Shown in pieces: positions 15,931 to 24,798 of a DNA stretch of 31,148 bases. The notes beneath the pieces were generated by a model. It was not told the DNA's origin. It did no database searches and saw only the letters and a list, made by a program, of their open reading frames with translations. This stretch comes from Actinomycetes bacterium (lineage in GTDB: Bacteria; Actinomycetota; Actinomycetes; Mycobacteriales; Mycobacteriaceae): assembly GCA_023417985.1 (NCBI GenBank), contig JAEZDV010000086.1:1-31148 (forward strand), given 5' to 3'. Positions within the stretch are counted from its first letter, which is position 1. Each line of letters begins with the position of its first letter. The translations under genes and the position numbers were made by a program.

Positions 15931-16695
15931 GTGGTAGATCTCCTCGAGGTTCCACTCCGCGCCGTCGGCGGGCTTTTCGCGATGACCGGCGACACCGCCC
16001 GAGCTGCATTCCGGCGGCCGTTCCAGAGCCGTGAATTCATCGACCAGGCATGGTTCGTGGCCCGTGTGTCGCTGGTGCCGACGGTTCTCGTCGCGATCCC
16101 GTTCACCGTCCTGGTGAGCTTCACCCTCAACATCCTGCTGCGCGAGATCGGCGCCGCCGACCTCAGCGGTGCCGGAGCGGCCCTCGGCGCGGTCACCCAG
16201 GTTGGCCCCATGGTCACCGTGCTGATCGTCGCGGGCGCCGGCGCGACCGCGATCTGCGCGGACCTGGCAGCCCGCACCATCCGCGAGGAGATCGACGCGA
16301 TGCGGGTGCTCGGCATCAACCCGATCCAGCGCCTCGTCGTCCCCCGGGTGCTCGCATCCACGGTTGTCGCACTGCTCCTCAACGGGCTCGTCTGCACCAT
16401 CGGCATTCTCGGCGGTTTCGTTTTCTCCGTGTTCCTCCAGGACGTGAACCCCGGGGCGTTCATCAACGGGATCACGCTCCTCACCGGTTTCGGAGAACTC
16501 ATGATCTCCCAGGTCAAGGCAGGATTGTTCGGCATGATCGCAGGCCTCGTCGCCTCTTACCTCGGACTCAACGTCAAAGGCGGGCCCAAGAGTGTCGGGG
16601 ACGCCGTCAACCAGACGGTCGTCTTCGCCTTCATGGCACTGTTCGTCGTCAACCTCCTGGTCACCGCCGTCGGCATCAAGCTGACGGCCGGATGA
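15931..16695 (+). CDS. supA: SupA / YrbE4A, permease of the Mce4 sterol importer
   Basis: 254-residue integral membrane protein of the MlaE/YrbE family, with several hydrophobic segments and the signature GAGATAICADLAARTIREEI. With SupB it should form the inner-membrane permease that takes sterols from the Mce4 tunnel, powered by an MceG-type ATPase encoded elsewhere. The start is GTG 15931, with AAGGGGAG (15920-15927) upstream. It is the first gene of the mce4 operon and lies under the KstR-type promoter. The assignment to mce4 rather than another mce group rests on synteny with hsd4A, fdxD and otsA. Confidence 0.93.
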   Translation: MVDLLEVPLRAVGGLFAMTGDTARAAFRRPFQSREFIDQAWFVARVSLVPTVLVAIPFTVLVSFTLNILLREIGAADLSGAGAALGAVTQVGPMVTVLIVAGAGATAICADLAARTIREEIDAMRVLGINPIQRLVVPRVLASTVVALLLNGLVCTIGILGGFVFSVFLQDVNPGAFINGITLLTGFGELMISQVKAGLFGMIAGLVASYLGLNVKGGPKSVGDAVNQTVVFAFMALFVVNLLVTAVGIKLTAG

Positions 16696-16711
16696 GCGCG
16701 GGGGACACGTA

Positions 16712-17560
16712 ATGGCAGTGATTTCCGGGCGATTCCCGAGAGCCGCGCGACGGTTCTCCCATGCGTCGGCCTCCGTGGACCGCGTGGGCGAGCAGGCTTT
16801 GTTCTTCGCCAAGGCGCTCGCGACCATGCCCCGTGCTCTTCGGCAGTACCCGAAGGAAACAGTCCGGCTCGTCGCCGAAATCAGTATGGGGACAGGCGCA
16901 CTCGCCGTGATCGGTGGCACTGTCGTGATCGTCGGCTTCCTGACCCTGTTCACGGGCGGGATCATCGCGGTGCAGGGCTTCAGCTCTCTCGGCAACATCG
17001 GGGTCGAAGCACTCACCGGGTTCTTCGCGGCGTTCATCAACGTCCGCATCGCGGCGCCCACCATCGCGGGAATCGGGTTGGCCGCCACCATCGGTGCGGG
17101 CTCTACGGCGCAATTGGGCGCCATGAGGGTGTCCGAGGAGATCGACGCCCTCGAAACGATGGCCATCCCGTCGATCCCGTATCTCGTCTCGACGCGCGTC
17201 CTGGCCGGGATGATCGCAATCATCCCGCTGTACTCCCTGGCGGTGATCGCGTCCTTCGTGGCCAGCCGTTTCGCGACCGTCTTCATCTACGGGCAGTCGG
17301 CCGGCGTCTACGACCACTACTTCACGACATTCCTCATACCGACCGACATACTCTGGTCGTTCGTTCAGGCGATCGTGATGGCGATCGCCGTCATGCTCAT
17401 CCACACCTACTACGGGTTCAATGCGAGCGGTGGCCCCGTCGGGGTCGGTGTGGCCGTCGGAAACGCTGTGCGCGCGTCCCTCGTCGCGGTCGTCACCGTC
17501 ACCCTCCTCATCTCTCTCGCCGTGTACGGCGCGACCGGCAACTTCAACCTGTCGGGATAG
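16712..17560 (+). CDS. supB: SupB / YrbE4B, permease of the Mce4 sterol importer
   Basis: 282-residue MlaE/YrbE-family permease. The N-terminal part is amphipathic; the membrane core follows with GAGSTAQLGAMRVSEEIDAL, the region thought to couple to the ATPase. The end TLLISLAVYGATGNF is typical of YrbEB members. The start is ATG 16712, 16 bp after supA; an upstream GGGG stretch serves as a weak ribosome site. It forms a pair with SupA and has a close paralogue in the minus-strand operon. Confidence 0.93.
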   Translation: MAVISGRFPRAARRFSHASASVDRVGEQALFFAKALATMPRALRQYPKETVRLVAEISMGTGALAVIGGTVVIVGFLTLFTGGIIAVQGFSSLGNIGVEALTGFFAAFINVRIAAPTIAGIGLAATIGAGSTAQLGAMRVSEEIDALETMAIPSIPYLVSTRVLAGMIAIIPLYSLAVIASFVASRFATVFIYGQSAGVYDHYFTTFLIPTDILWSFVQAIVMAIAVMLIHTYYGFNASGGPVGVGVAVGNAVRASLVAVVTVTLLISLAVYGATGNFNLSG

Positions 17561-17570
17561 GGCGCGGCAC

Positions 17571-18749
17571 ATGGATACTCCCTCGTGGAAGAAGAAACTC
17601 GCGGCCTTCGTGATGGTCGGGAGCCTTGCGGTGGTCGTGTTCGTCGCCCTGACGATGTTCGCCGCCGGGTTCACCACCACCACACCGGTCACCGTCACGG
17701 CGCAGCGCTCCGGACTCGTCATGGAGCCCGACGCGAAGGTCAAACTCCGCGGCGTCGAGGTGGGCAGGGTCTCGTCCATCGAGCATTCCCCCGACGGTGC
17801 CGTGCTGCGCCTCGCGATGCAGCCGGGCCAGATGCACCTCATTCCGTCCGACACGCGGGTGTCGATCGAATCGACCACCGTCTTCGGTGCGAAGTTCGTC
17901 AACCTCGTCGTGCCGGAGGACCCGTCACCGGTCTCGCTGAAGGAAGGCGCGGTGATCGCGGCCGACCACGTCACCGTCGAGTTCAATACCGTGTTCGAGC
18001 ACCTGTCCGAGGTGCTGGCGCAAGTGCAGCCCGAGAAGCTCAATGCCACGCTCGGCGCGCTCTCCGAAGCGCTCAACGGCCGGGGCGACGAACTCGGAGC
18101 AACTCTGGCCGACGCGGACGCCTACCTGGCGGAGATGAATCCCTCTCTCCCGCAGCTGCAATACGACCTGAGTGCGGCGGCCGACGTCACCAATCTCTAC
18201 GCGGACACCGCACCCGACCTGATGACGACTGTCGGCAACGCGACCGATGTCGGAAACACCGTCGTCGACGAACAGCAACAGCTCGACCTGTTGCTCATGA
18301 ATCTCACCGGTCTGGCGAACACCGGACGTAACGTGCTGGGGGAGAACGAGAACCAAGTGGTCACCGCACTCGACAGCTTGTCGTACACCACCGGGCTGCT
18401 CGGCGAGTACTCGCCCGGACTGACCTGCTTCATCGTCGGGCTCAACGATGCGCGCGTCGCGTTCGAGCCGATGGCCGGAACCGGCGAGTATGCCGCGCTC
18501 ACCTTGAGTACGAGTTTCATGGGTGGAGCCACGCCCTACAACGCTGCCCAGGATCTGCCCGTGGTGGGCGCGTCGGGCGGCCCGAACTGCTGGGGGCTGC
18601 CTGACTTCGATCCGCGCCGCGACGGGAACGCGAAGTTCGTCGTGACCGACACCGGGGTCACGCCGTACAAGCCGGCCACGGAGGCATGGGTGCGTTACCC
18701 GACGATCTTCCGGTACCTGTTCGGCGACCAGCTCGCGGCAGGGCAGTGA
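17571..18749 (+). CDS. mce4A: Mce4A, tunnel subunit of the sterol importer
   Basis: 392 residues from ATG 17571, ten bases after the supB stop. The N-terminal membrane segment (about 10-33) is followed by an MCE domain (about 38-117) with AKVKLRGVEVGRVSSIEH and TTVFGAKFVNLVVPE. A helical region rich in Leu, Asn and Asp comes next, and a C-terminal part has YSPGLTCFIVG. Mce4A to Mce4F are the substrate-handling subunits of a cholesterol uptake system shown in M. tuberculosis and R. jostii. An in-frame opening upstream to 17421 lies inside supB and is not used. Length agrees with mycobacterial Mce4A, about 400. Confidence 0.93.
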   Translation: MDTPSWKKKLAAFVMVGSLAVVVFVALTMFAAGFTTTTPVTVTAQRSGLVMEPDAKVKLRGVEVGRVSSIEHSPDGAVLRLAMQPGQMHLIPSDTRVSIESTTVFGAKFVNLVVPEDPSPVSLKEGAVIAADHVTVEFNTVFEHLSEVLAQVQPEKLNATLGALSEALNGRGDELGATLADADAYLAEMNPSLPQLQYDLSAAADVTNLYADTAPDLMTTVGNATDVGNTVVDEQQQLDLLLMNLTGLANTGRNVLGENENQVVTALDSLSYTTGLLGEYSPGLTCFIVGLNDARVAFEPMAGTGEYAALTLSTSFMGGATPYNAAQDLPVVGASGGPNCWGLPDFDPRRDGNAKFVVTDTGVTPYKPATEAWVRYPTIFRYLFGDQLAAGQ

Positions 18750-18751
18750 CG

Positions 18752-19771
18752 ATGCGGCCCACCACGATCAAGTTCACGATCTTCGCCCTGACGATGGTCC
18801 TCGTGTTCGCCGGGCTGGCGGTGGTGTTCAGCCAGGCCCGGTTCACCGGCAGCGAGACCTATCATGCGGCGTTCACCGACGTGTCCGGCCTGAAGTCCGG
18901 CGACAAGGTGCGCATCGCCGGTGTCCAGGTCGGCTCGGTCGACGATGTGGATATCGGTGAGAACAACCACGCCGAAGTCGAATTCGGCGTCGACTCGAAG
19001 TACACGCTCTACACCGGAACCCGCGCGACCGTGCGCTACGAAAACCTGGTGGGAGACCGGTATCTCGAACTTCTCGAGGGTCCCGGAAGCGTCGAGGTTC
19101 TTCAACCGGGCGGGGCCATCCCGATCGATCAGACCGAACCGGCGCTGGACCTCGACCTTCTGCTCGGAGGGTTCAAACCACTGTTGCAGGGGCTCGACTC
19201 CCAGCAGGTCAACGACCTGTCCGGCGCATTGCTCCAGGTGTTCCAGGGACAGGGGCAGACCCTGGTGTCGCTGCTGGGCAACACGAATTCGTTCACGAAT
19301 TCGCTGGCGGACCGGGACCAGCTGATCGGCGACGTCATCGACAATCTGAACGGCGTCCTCGGCACCATCGACGAGCACGATCAAGAGTTCACCGACACCA
19401 TCGACCGGCTGAGTGCGCTCGCCGGAGGACTCGCAGCCGACAAGGACCCGATCGGCGCATCCATTCCGCAGATCGCAGCGGGCACAGCCGACCTCACGGC
19501 CCTGCTGCAGAACAACCGGCCGGATCTGCAGTCGGTGATCGCCGAAACCAACCGGTCCATGACACAACTCGACCTGGGTGAGGACGACATCAACCGCACA
19601 CTCGAACGACTCCCGACGGATTACAAGAAGCTGATCCGCGTGGGTGCCTACGGGAACTTCTTCCAGTTCTTCCTCTGCGCCAACACCTTCAAGTTCTCCG
19701 GGCCGGACGGCACCACCATCCGGTACACCACGGCGAACCACGACACGGGAAGGTGTGCGAAGGTCGAATGA
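18752..19771 (+). CDS. mce4B: Mce4B, tunnel subunit of the sterol importer
   Basis: 339 residues. A membrane segment at about 8-28 precedes the MCE domain (about 36-115) with GDKVRIAGVQVGSVDDV and ATVRYENLVGDRYLELLEG. The helical region contains DLDLLLGGFKPLLQGL. The C-terminus has YGNFFQFFLCAN and a final Cys in TGRCAKVE. The start ATG 18752 lies two bases after the mce4A stop. It matches MceB of the minus-strand operon domain by domain. Confidence 0.93.
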   Translation: MRPTTIKFTIFALTMVLVFAGLAVVFSQARFTGSETYHAAFTDVSGLKSGDKVRIAGVQVGSVDDVDIGENNHAEVEFGVDSKYTLYTGTRATVRYENLVGDRYLELLEGPGSVEVLQPGGAIPIDQTEPALDLDLLLGGFKPLLQGLDSQQVNDLSGALLQVFQGQGQTLVSLLGNTNSFTNSLADRDQLIGDVIDNLNGVLGTIDEHDQEFTDTIDRLSALAGGLAADKDPIGASIPQIAAGTADLTALLQNNRPDLQSVIAETNRSMTQLDLGEDDINRTLERLPTDYKKLIRVGAYGNFFQFFLCANTFKFSGPDGTTIRYTTANHDTGRCAKVE

Positions 19772-20826
19772 GTGCACCTCGCGAACGCAGTCACATCCAG
19801 ATCGGCATCGTCGGTCTGGGCGTGTCCGCCGCCCTGGTCCTCGCCGGGTTGCAGTACGACCAGTTGCAGTTCCTGTCCGGGGGACTGAGCTACTCGGCTC
19901 GCTTCGAGGACGCGGGCGGACTCGTCGCCGGCGACGACGTCATGCTCTCCGGTGTCACCGTCGGAGATGTGACCGACGTGAGGCTCGACGGCCAGGCAGT
20001 GCTCGTGACGTTCACGGTCGAGGACGGGATCGGACTCGGGGACGGCACCGGAGCCGATATCAAGACCAATACCGTGCTCGGGAGGAAGTCGCTCGCCGTC
20101 CGTCCGGGTGGCTCGGGCGTGATGCGTCCGGGGTCGGTGATCGAGATCGACCGCACGAACTCGCCGTACTCGCTGACCGACGCGCTCGGTGACCTGACGA
20201 CCACGGTGTCGGAACTCGACACCGGGCAGATCAACGAGTCTCTCGATGCCCTGTCGGATTCGCTGCAGGACACAGCGCCGGAGATTCGGGGCGCCCTCGA
20301 GGGCATGACCCGGCTGTCGCAGTCGATCAACTCGCGCGACGAGTCACTGATGCAGTTGCTCGAACGCGCCGAGAACGTGACGGCGATCCTGTCGCAGCGC
20401 AGCGATCAGGTCAATGCACTGATCGTGGACGCGAACGCCTTGTTCGGTGAGCTCAATCTGCGCCGTGACGCCATCACCGAACTCATCGCGAACATCTCCT
20501 CGGTGTCGCGTCAGCTCACCGGCCTGGTTCAGGACAACCAGAGCCAGATGGGCCCGACGCTCGAGAAACTCAACGCGGTCACAGCGAATCTTCAGGCCAA
20601 CAAGGAGAACATCGCCGGTGCCCTCGACGGTCTCGGTCCGTACATCAGTGCGCTCGGCGAATCCGTGGCGAGCGGACCGTTCTTCAACGCCTACGTGTCC
20701 AACATCCTGCCCGCTCCCTGGTGGAAAGCCATCGTGGACAGCCAGGTGGCGCCCGACCTTCTCCCCGAGGATCTTCAGAACGTGATTCCCCAAGAGCCGC
20801 CGTCGATCACGAGGGATGGCGAATGA
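19768..20826 (+). CDS. mce4C: Mce4C, tunnel subunit of the sterol importer
   Basis: 352 residues from ATG 19768, overlapping the mce4B stop as ATGA. An in-frame GTG at 19753 would add five residues but loses the overlap. A membrane segment at about 10-30 is followed by an MCE domain (about 40-118, GDDVMLSGVTVGDVTDV) with TNTVLGRKSLAVRP. Long helices with regular Leu/Ile spacing follow, and GPFFNAYVSNILP lies near the end. The helices are expected to form the needle or tunnel beyond the MCE ring. Confidence 0.93.
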   Translation: MSAPRERSHIQIGIVGLGVSAALVLAGLQYDQLQFLSGGLSYSARFEDAGGLVAGDDVMLSGVTVGDVTDVRLDGQAVLVTFTVEDGIGLGDGTGADIKTNTVLGRKSLAVRPGGSGVMRPGSVIEIDRTNSPYSLTDALGDLTTTVSELDTGQINESLDALSDSLQDTAPEIRGALEGMTRLSQSINSRDESLMQLLERAENVTAILSQRSDQVNALIVDANALFGELNLRRDAITELIANISSVSRQLTGLVQDNQSQMGPTLEKLNAVTANLQANKENIAGALDGLGPYISALGESVASGPFFNAYVSNILPAPWWKAIVDSQVAPDLLPEDLQNVIPQEPPSITRDGE

Positions 20827-22169
20827 GCACCGATACCCAGCCGGCACAACACGAACCGGCGTCGTCGAAATTCTCCCGCCGCCCGCGCTGGCTGCTGCCC
20901 GCGAGTGCTGCTGTCGTCGTGGTCGCGCTCGCGGCAGGCTTCGTCCTGTTCGTCCTGCCCGATCTCGGTAAGCGGACCGTTCATGCCGAATTCGCCTCCA
21001 CCAGCGGGTTGTACGAGGGTGACGAGGTCCGCGTCCTGGGCGTGTCGGTCGGGCGGATCACCGCCATCGAACCCGGTGACGACCGCGTGCGGGTGACGAT
21101 GAAGATCGACGATTCGGTCGACGTGCCCGCCGACGCTGCTGCAGTGGTCATCGCGCAGAGTCTCGTCTCGGCGCGCTTCGTCCAGCTCACTCCCGTCTAT
21201 TCGGGCGGTCCCGCCATCGAGGACGGTGCGACAATCCCGGCGGAACGCACCGCGTCGCCGGTGGAATGGGACCAGATCAAGGCCGAGCTCATGCGGTTGT
21301 CCGAGGCCCTCGGCCCGGAAGAACTCGATCCGCAGGGGTCGCTCGGCCGGTTCATCGACACCGCCGCGGAAAACCTCGACGGCAACGGGAAAACGATCCG
21401 CGCCACGTTGCGTGAGCTCTCCGACACCATGCACACCCTCTCCGAGGGTCGCACCGACCTGTTCTCGACGATCCGCAACCTTCAGACCTTCGTCTCGGTG
21501 CTGTCGTCGAGCAACGAACAGATCGTGCAGTTCGGTGGCCGGCTCGCCTCGGTCTCGAACGTCCTCGCCGACAGTTCCGATCAGCTCGGCGTCTCGCTCA
21601 CCGATCTGGGCGTCGCTGTCGGCGACGTGCAGCGTTTCGTCGAGGACAACCGCGCCGGGCTGACGGAATCGGTCGAGCGTCTCGCCGACGCCACCGAGGT
21701 GCTCGCGCGTAAGCGGCCGGAGATCGAGCGGATTCTGCACTCCGGCCCGACGTCGCTGGCCAACTTCTACAACATCTACAAGCCGGCCCAGGGCTCGCTG
21801 ACCGGTGCGCTGGCGATCAACAATCTCGCCAACCCGGTCGAATGGATGTGCGGGTCGGTCGCGGCCGCCGCGAATGCGACTTCCGAACGGAGCGAGGAGT
21901 TGTGCCGTCAGCAACTCGGCCCGGTCCTGGCGTCGATGAGCGCCAACTATCTTCCGGTGCTCGCGAACCCGCTTGCCGGTGTGCAGGCGTTCCCGGGCGA
22001 CATCGTCTACAGCGAACCGGGACTCGAGGAAGCATCCGCCGGGCGGGGGACCGCCCCACCGGAGGCAGTCCCCGCTCCGACAGCGCTCGACGGTCTGCTG
22101 GGTGGATTACCGAACCTCGCAGTTCCGCAGGATCTGGGAACGCTGCTGCAGCCGGGAGGAGGACGATGA
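20823..22169 (+). CDS. mce4D: Mce4D, tunnel subunit of the sterol importer
   Basis: 448 residues. The N-terminus is a hydrophilic lead of about 22 residues, then a membrane segment (about 23-45, LLPASAAVVVVALAAGFVLF). The MCE domain (about 52-135) contains GDEVRVLGVSVGRITAIEP. A long helical part follows, then a region with FYNIYKPAQGSLTGALAINN and a Pro-rich C-terminus. ATG 20823 overlaps the mce4C stop as ATGA. It is somewhat longer than its paralogue on the minus strand (412 residues), mostly at both ends. Confidence 0.93.
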   Translation: MSTDTQPAQHEPASSKFSRRPRWLLPASAAVVVVALAAGFVLFVLPDLGKRTVHAEFASTSGLYEGDEVRVLGVSVGRITAIEPGDDRVRVTMKIDDSVDVPADAAAVVIAQSLVSARFVQLTPVYSGGPAIEDGATIPAERTASPVEWDQIKAELMRLSEALGPEELDPQGSLGRFIDTAAENLDGNGKTIRATLRELSDTMHTLSEGRTDLFSTIRNLQTFVSVLSSSNEQIVQFGGRLASVSNVLADSSDQLGVSLTDLGVAVGDVQRFVEDNRAGLTESVERLADATEVLARKRPEIERILHSGPTSLANFYNIYKPAQGSLTGALAINNLANPVEWMCGSVAAAANATSERSEELCRQQLGPVLASMSANYLPVLANPLAGVQAFPGDIVYSEPGLEEASAGRGTAPPEAVPAPTALDGLLGGLPNLAVPQDLGTLLQPGGGR

Positions 22170-23386
22170 GCCTGTCGAATGCGCGACGCACCGTCGCGGC
22201 CGCAGCCGTGATGGCGGCATCGCTGACGCTCACGGCCTGTGAATGGGGTGGGCTCAACTCCATCCCCATGCCGGGCACGGACGGACGCGGTGAAGGCGCC
22301 TACCGGGTGCAGATCGAGATGCCCAACGTCACCACGCTCACCCAGAACTCACCGGTCCGTGTCGACGACGTCACCGTCGGGTCGATCGCCTCGATCGAGG
22401 TCGAGGGTTGGCACGCGCTGGTCACCGTCGCCCTCGACAAGGACACCGTGGTGCCCGCCAACGCGACGGCGAAGATCGGCCAGACGAGCCTGCTCGGGTC
22501 GCAGCACCTCGAGCTGCTCAACCCGGTCGACGAACCCGCGCGCGGTCGCCTCGCCGACGGTGATCTCATCCCGCTGGAACGCGCGGGCGTGTATCCGACG
22601 ACCGAGCAGACGCTCTCCTCGCTGTCACTGGTGCTCAACGGCGGTGGTCTGGCGCAGATCAACGACATCACGACCGAACTCAACGCCGCACTGGTAGGAC
22701 GGGAGGACTCCGTCCGGAACCTGCTGCCGCGCCTCGACGAGCTCGTCTCAGCGCTCGACACCCAACGCGGCGAGATCGTGTCCGCTCTCGAAGGAATGGA
22801 CCGCCTCGCGGTCACCGTGAACAACCAGAATGCGACGCTCGTGCGGGCACTCGAAGAACTTCCGCCCGCACTCGAAGTGCTCGTGGATCAGCGGCAGAAC
22901 CTCACGTCGGCGATGTCCTCGCTCGGCGATCTGAGCACGGTGGCGAGTCGTGTCGTCGAAAGCTCCAACGACGATCTGAAGGCGAACCTGCAAGGTCTGG
23001 CGCCGACACTGCGGGCGCTCGCCGATTCGGGAAGTGCGCTCACCGAGGTCCTCGGTGTGCTGCTGACGTATCCGTTCCCGCAGAAAGGGATCAACAATGT
23101 CATCCGGGGTGATTACGCGAACCTTGCCATGACGATCGACCTCACTCTCGATCGGCTCGACCTGAACTTCCTGAGCGGTACGCCGCTCGCCGGCAGGCTG
23201 GCCGGACCCGAGGGCATCCTCGGCCGGGATGCAGGGCTCGCGGCGCAGGCCGCCGATCCGTTCCGGGCGCCCCTCGAACCGCCGCCGCCGCCGCAACCGG
23301 ATGCGGGACCGTCGGGTACTCTCTCGATCCCCGGCCTCGGCGACATCACGATTCCCGGACTTCCCGAGGGGGTGTTCGGACCATGA
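22166..23386 (+). CDS. mce4E: Mce4E lipoprotein subunit of the sterol importer
   Basis: 406 residues. It has a lipoprotein signal with lipobox LTAC ending at Cys25. The MCE domain (about 43-130) contains VRVDDVTVGSI and KIGQTSLLGS. The helical part starts at PTTEQTLSSLSLVL. The C-terminus is Pro-rich (EPPPPPQPD) with repeated Gly-Leu/Ile-Pro units, absent from the minus-strand MceE. ATG 22166 overlaps the mce4D stop as ATGA. The open frame extends upstream to 21842 in another frame of mce4D, but the lipobox fixes the true start. Confidence 0.93.
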   Translation: MSLSNARRTVAAAAVMAASLTLTACEWGGLNSIPMPGTDGRGEGAYRVQIEMPNVTTLTQNSPVRVDDVTVGSIASIEVEGWHALVTVALDKDTVVPANATAKIGQTSLLGSQHLELLNPVDEPARGRLADGDLIPLERAGVYPTTEQTLSSLSLVLNGGGLAQINDITTELNAALVGREDSVRNLLPRLDELVSALDTQRGEIVSALEGMDRLAVTVNNQNATLVRALEELPPALEVLVDQRQNLTSAMSSLGDLSTVASRVVESSNDDLKANLQGLAPTLRALADSGSALTEVLGVLLTYPFPQKGINNVIRGDYANLAMTIDLTLDRLDLNFLSGTPLAGRLAGPEGILGRDAGLAAQAADPFRAPLEPPPPPQPDAGPSGTLSIPGLGDITIPGLPEGVFGP

Positions 23387-24798
23387 TGCTCTCGCGATTC
23401 GTGCGCATCCAGCTCTCGATCTTCGCTGTACTCACCGTGATCGGGCTCGTGGTGATGACGTTGCAGTACGTGCGCTTGCCGGCGCTTTTCGGGGTGGGCC
23501 GCTACACGCTCACCGTGGAACTTCCGTCCACCGGAGGTCTGTACCCGCACTCCAACGTCACCTACCGGGGAATCACGGTCGGCACCGTGAAGTCCGTCGC
23601 GCTGTCACCCGCCGGTGTGGACGCGACGCTCTCGATCGGCAGCGACTACAAGATCCCGGCCGATGTCGACGCCGCGGTCCGGAGCGTCTCGGCCGTCGGA
23701 GAACAATACGTGGATCTCGTGCCGGCACAGAAGACTTCGAACGGCGAGTACCTCGAGGACGGTGACGTGATCCCGGTAGACCGTGCCACCGTCCCGCAGG
23801 AGGTAGGCGCCCTGCTGGACCAGGCCGACGTGCTGCTCGCCAGTATCGGCGACACCCGGTTGCAGGCACTCGTCGACGAGGCCTTCGAGGCGTTCAACGG
23901 GTCGGGACCGGAACTGCAGGATCTCCTCGACTCGACCCGCCTGTTCGTGCAGGAGGCGTCGGGAAGCAGCGCCGAGACCCGTCAGCTCATCGACCAGGCC
24001 GGGCCGCTGCTCGACACCCAGACGGTCACCAGTGACGCCATCCGGTCGTGGACACGCGACATGGTGACGTTCACCGACAGGTTGCGCGAGAGCGACCCCG
24101 ACCTGCGCACGCTTCTCGAGACGGGCCCCTCGGCCGCGGCCGAAGCGGAAGTGCTGCTGCAGGACCTTCGCCCGACGCTTCCACTCCTGCTCGCGAACCT
24201 GGTGAGCGTCGGGGAGGTCGGCGTCATCTACAACGCGGGCATCGAGCAGATTCTCGTGCTGTACCCGCCGATGACCACCGCCTTGATCACCGCAGCCGGT
24301 TCCGGGCCGCCGGAGGACGGCGCGGTGGTCGACTTCCACCTCCAACTGCACGACCCGCCGCCCTGCCTCTCCGGATTCGTACCGCCGAACGAGTGGCGCA
24401 GCCCCGCCGACACCTCGATGGTCGACACACCGGGCGACGTGTTCTGCCAACTGCCCCAGGACTTTCCGAATGCCCAGCGCGGCGCCCGCAACCTGCCGTG
24501 CATGGAGTATCCGGGTCGGCGGGCACCGACGCCGGACCAGTGCCGAACGGGCTACACACCGAAATACTCGGACAATCCCTGGCAGGGCCCGCCCACGCCG
24601 GTAGGGTCCGAGAACGTCGTGCCGACGCCTGCGTCACACACGGAAGGGGGCGGTGCTGCGGCACCGGCGGGCGTGACGGCACGTCGTGTCGATCCGCAGA
24701 CCGGGAAATACATCGGGCCCGACGGCACCGTGTACACCCACGCCCAATTGGGGGACGACCGGAGTTTGGAGACTTTCATGAAGGCACAGCAGGGCTGA
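23383..24798 (+). CDS. mce4F: Mce4F, tunnel subunit of the sterol importer
   Basis: 471 residues. A membrane segment at about 8-29 precedes the MCE domain (about 40-115) with VTYRGITVGTVKSV and SAVGEQYVDLVP. The helical region follows. The C-terminal domain has Cys328, 355, 373 and 387 and RGARNLPCMEYPGRRAPT, shared with the minus-strand MceF. A further tail of about 80 residues ends in TGKYIGPDGTVYTHAQLG; the paralogue lacks this. ATG 23383 overlaps the mce4E stop as ATGA, and a second ATG directly follows. The four Cys may form two disulphides outside the cytoplasm. Confidence 0.93.
   Translation: MMLSRFVRIQLSIFAVLTVIGLVVMTLQYVRLPALFGVGRYTLTVELPSTGGLYPHSNVTYRGITVGTVKSVALSPAGVDATLSIGSDYKIPADVDAAVRSVSAVGEQYVDLVPAQKTSNGEYLEDGDVIPVDRATVPQEVGALLDQADVLLASIGDTRLQALVDEAFEAFNGSGPELQDLLDSTRLFVQEASGSSAETRQLIDQAGPLLDTQTVTSDAIRSWTRDMVTFTDRLRESDPDLRTLLETGPSAAAEAEVLLQDLRPTLPLLLANLVSVGEVGVIYNAGIEQILVLYPPMTTALITAAGSGPPEDGAVVDFHLQLHDPPPCLSGFVPPNEWRSPADTSMVDTPGDVFCQLPQDFPNAQRGARNLPCMEYPGRRAPTPDQCRTGYTPKYSDNPWQGPPTPVGSENVVPTPASHTEGGGAAAPAGVTARRVDPQTGKYIGPDGTVYTHAQLGDDRSLETFMKAQQG

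Noticed and set aside
15694..17286. A 530-codon minus-strand frame opposite supA and supB
   Set aside because: It is antisense to two MlaE-family permeases and its composition is low-complexity.
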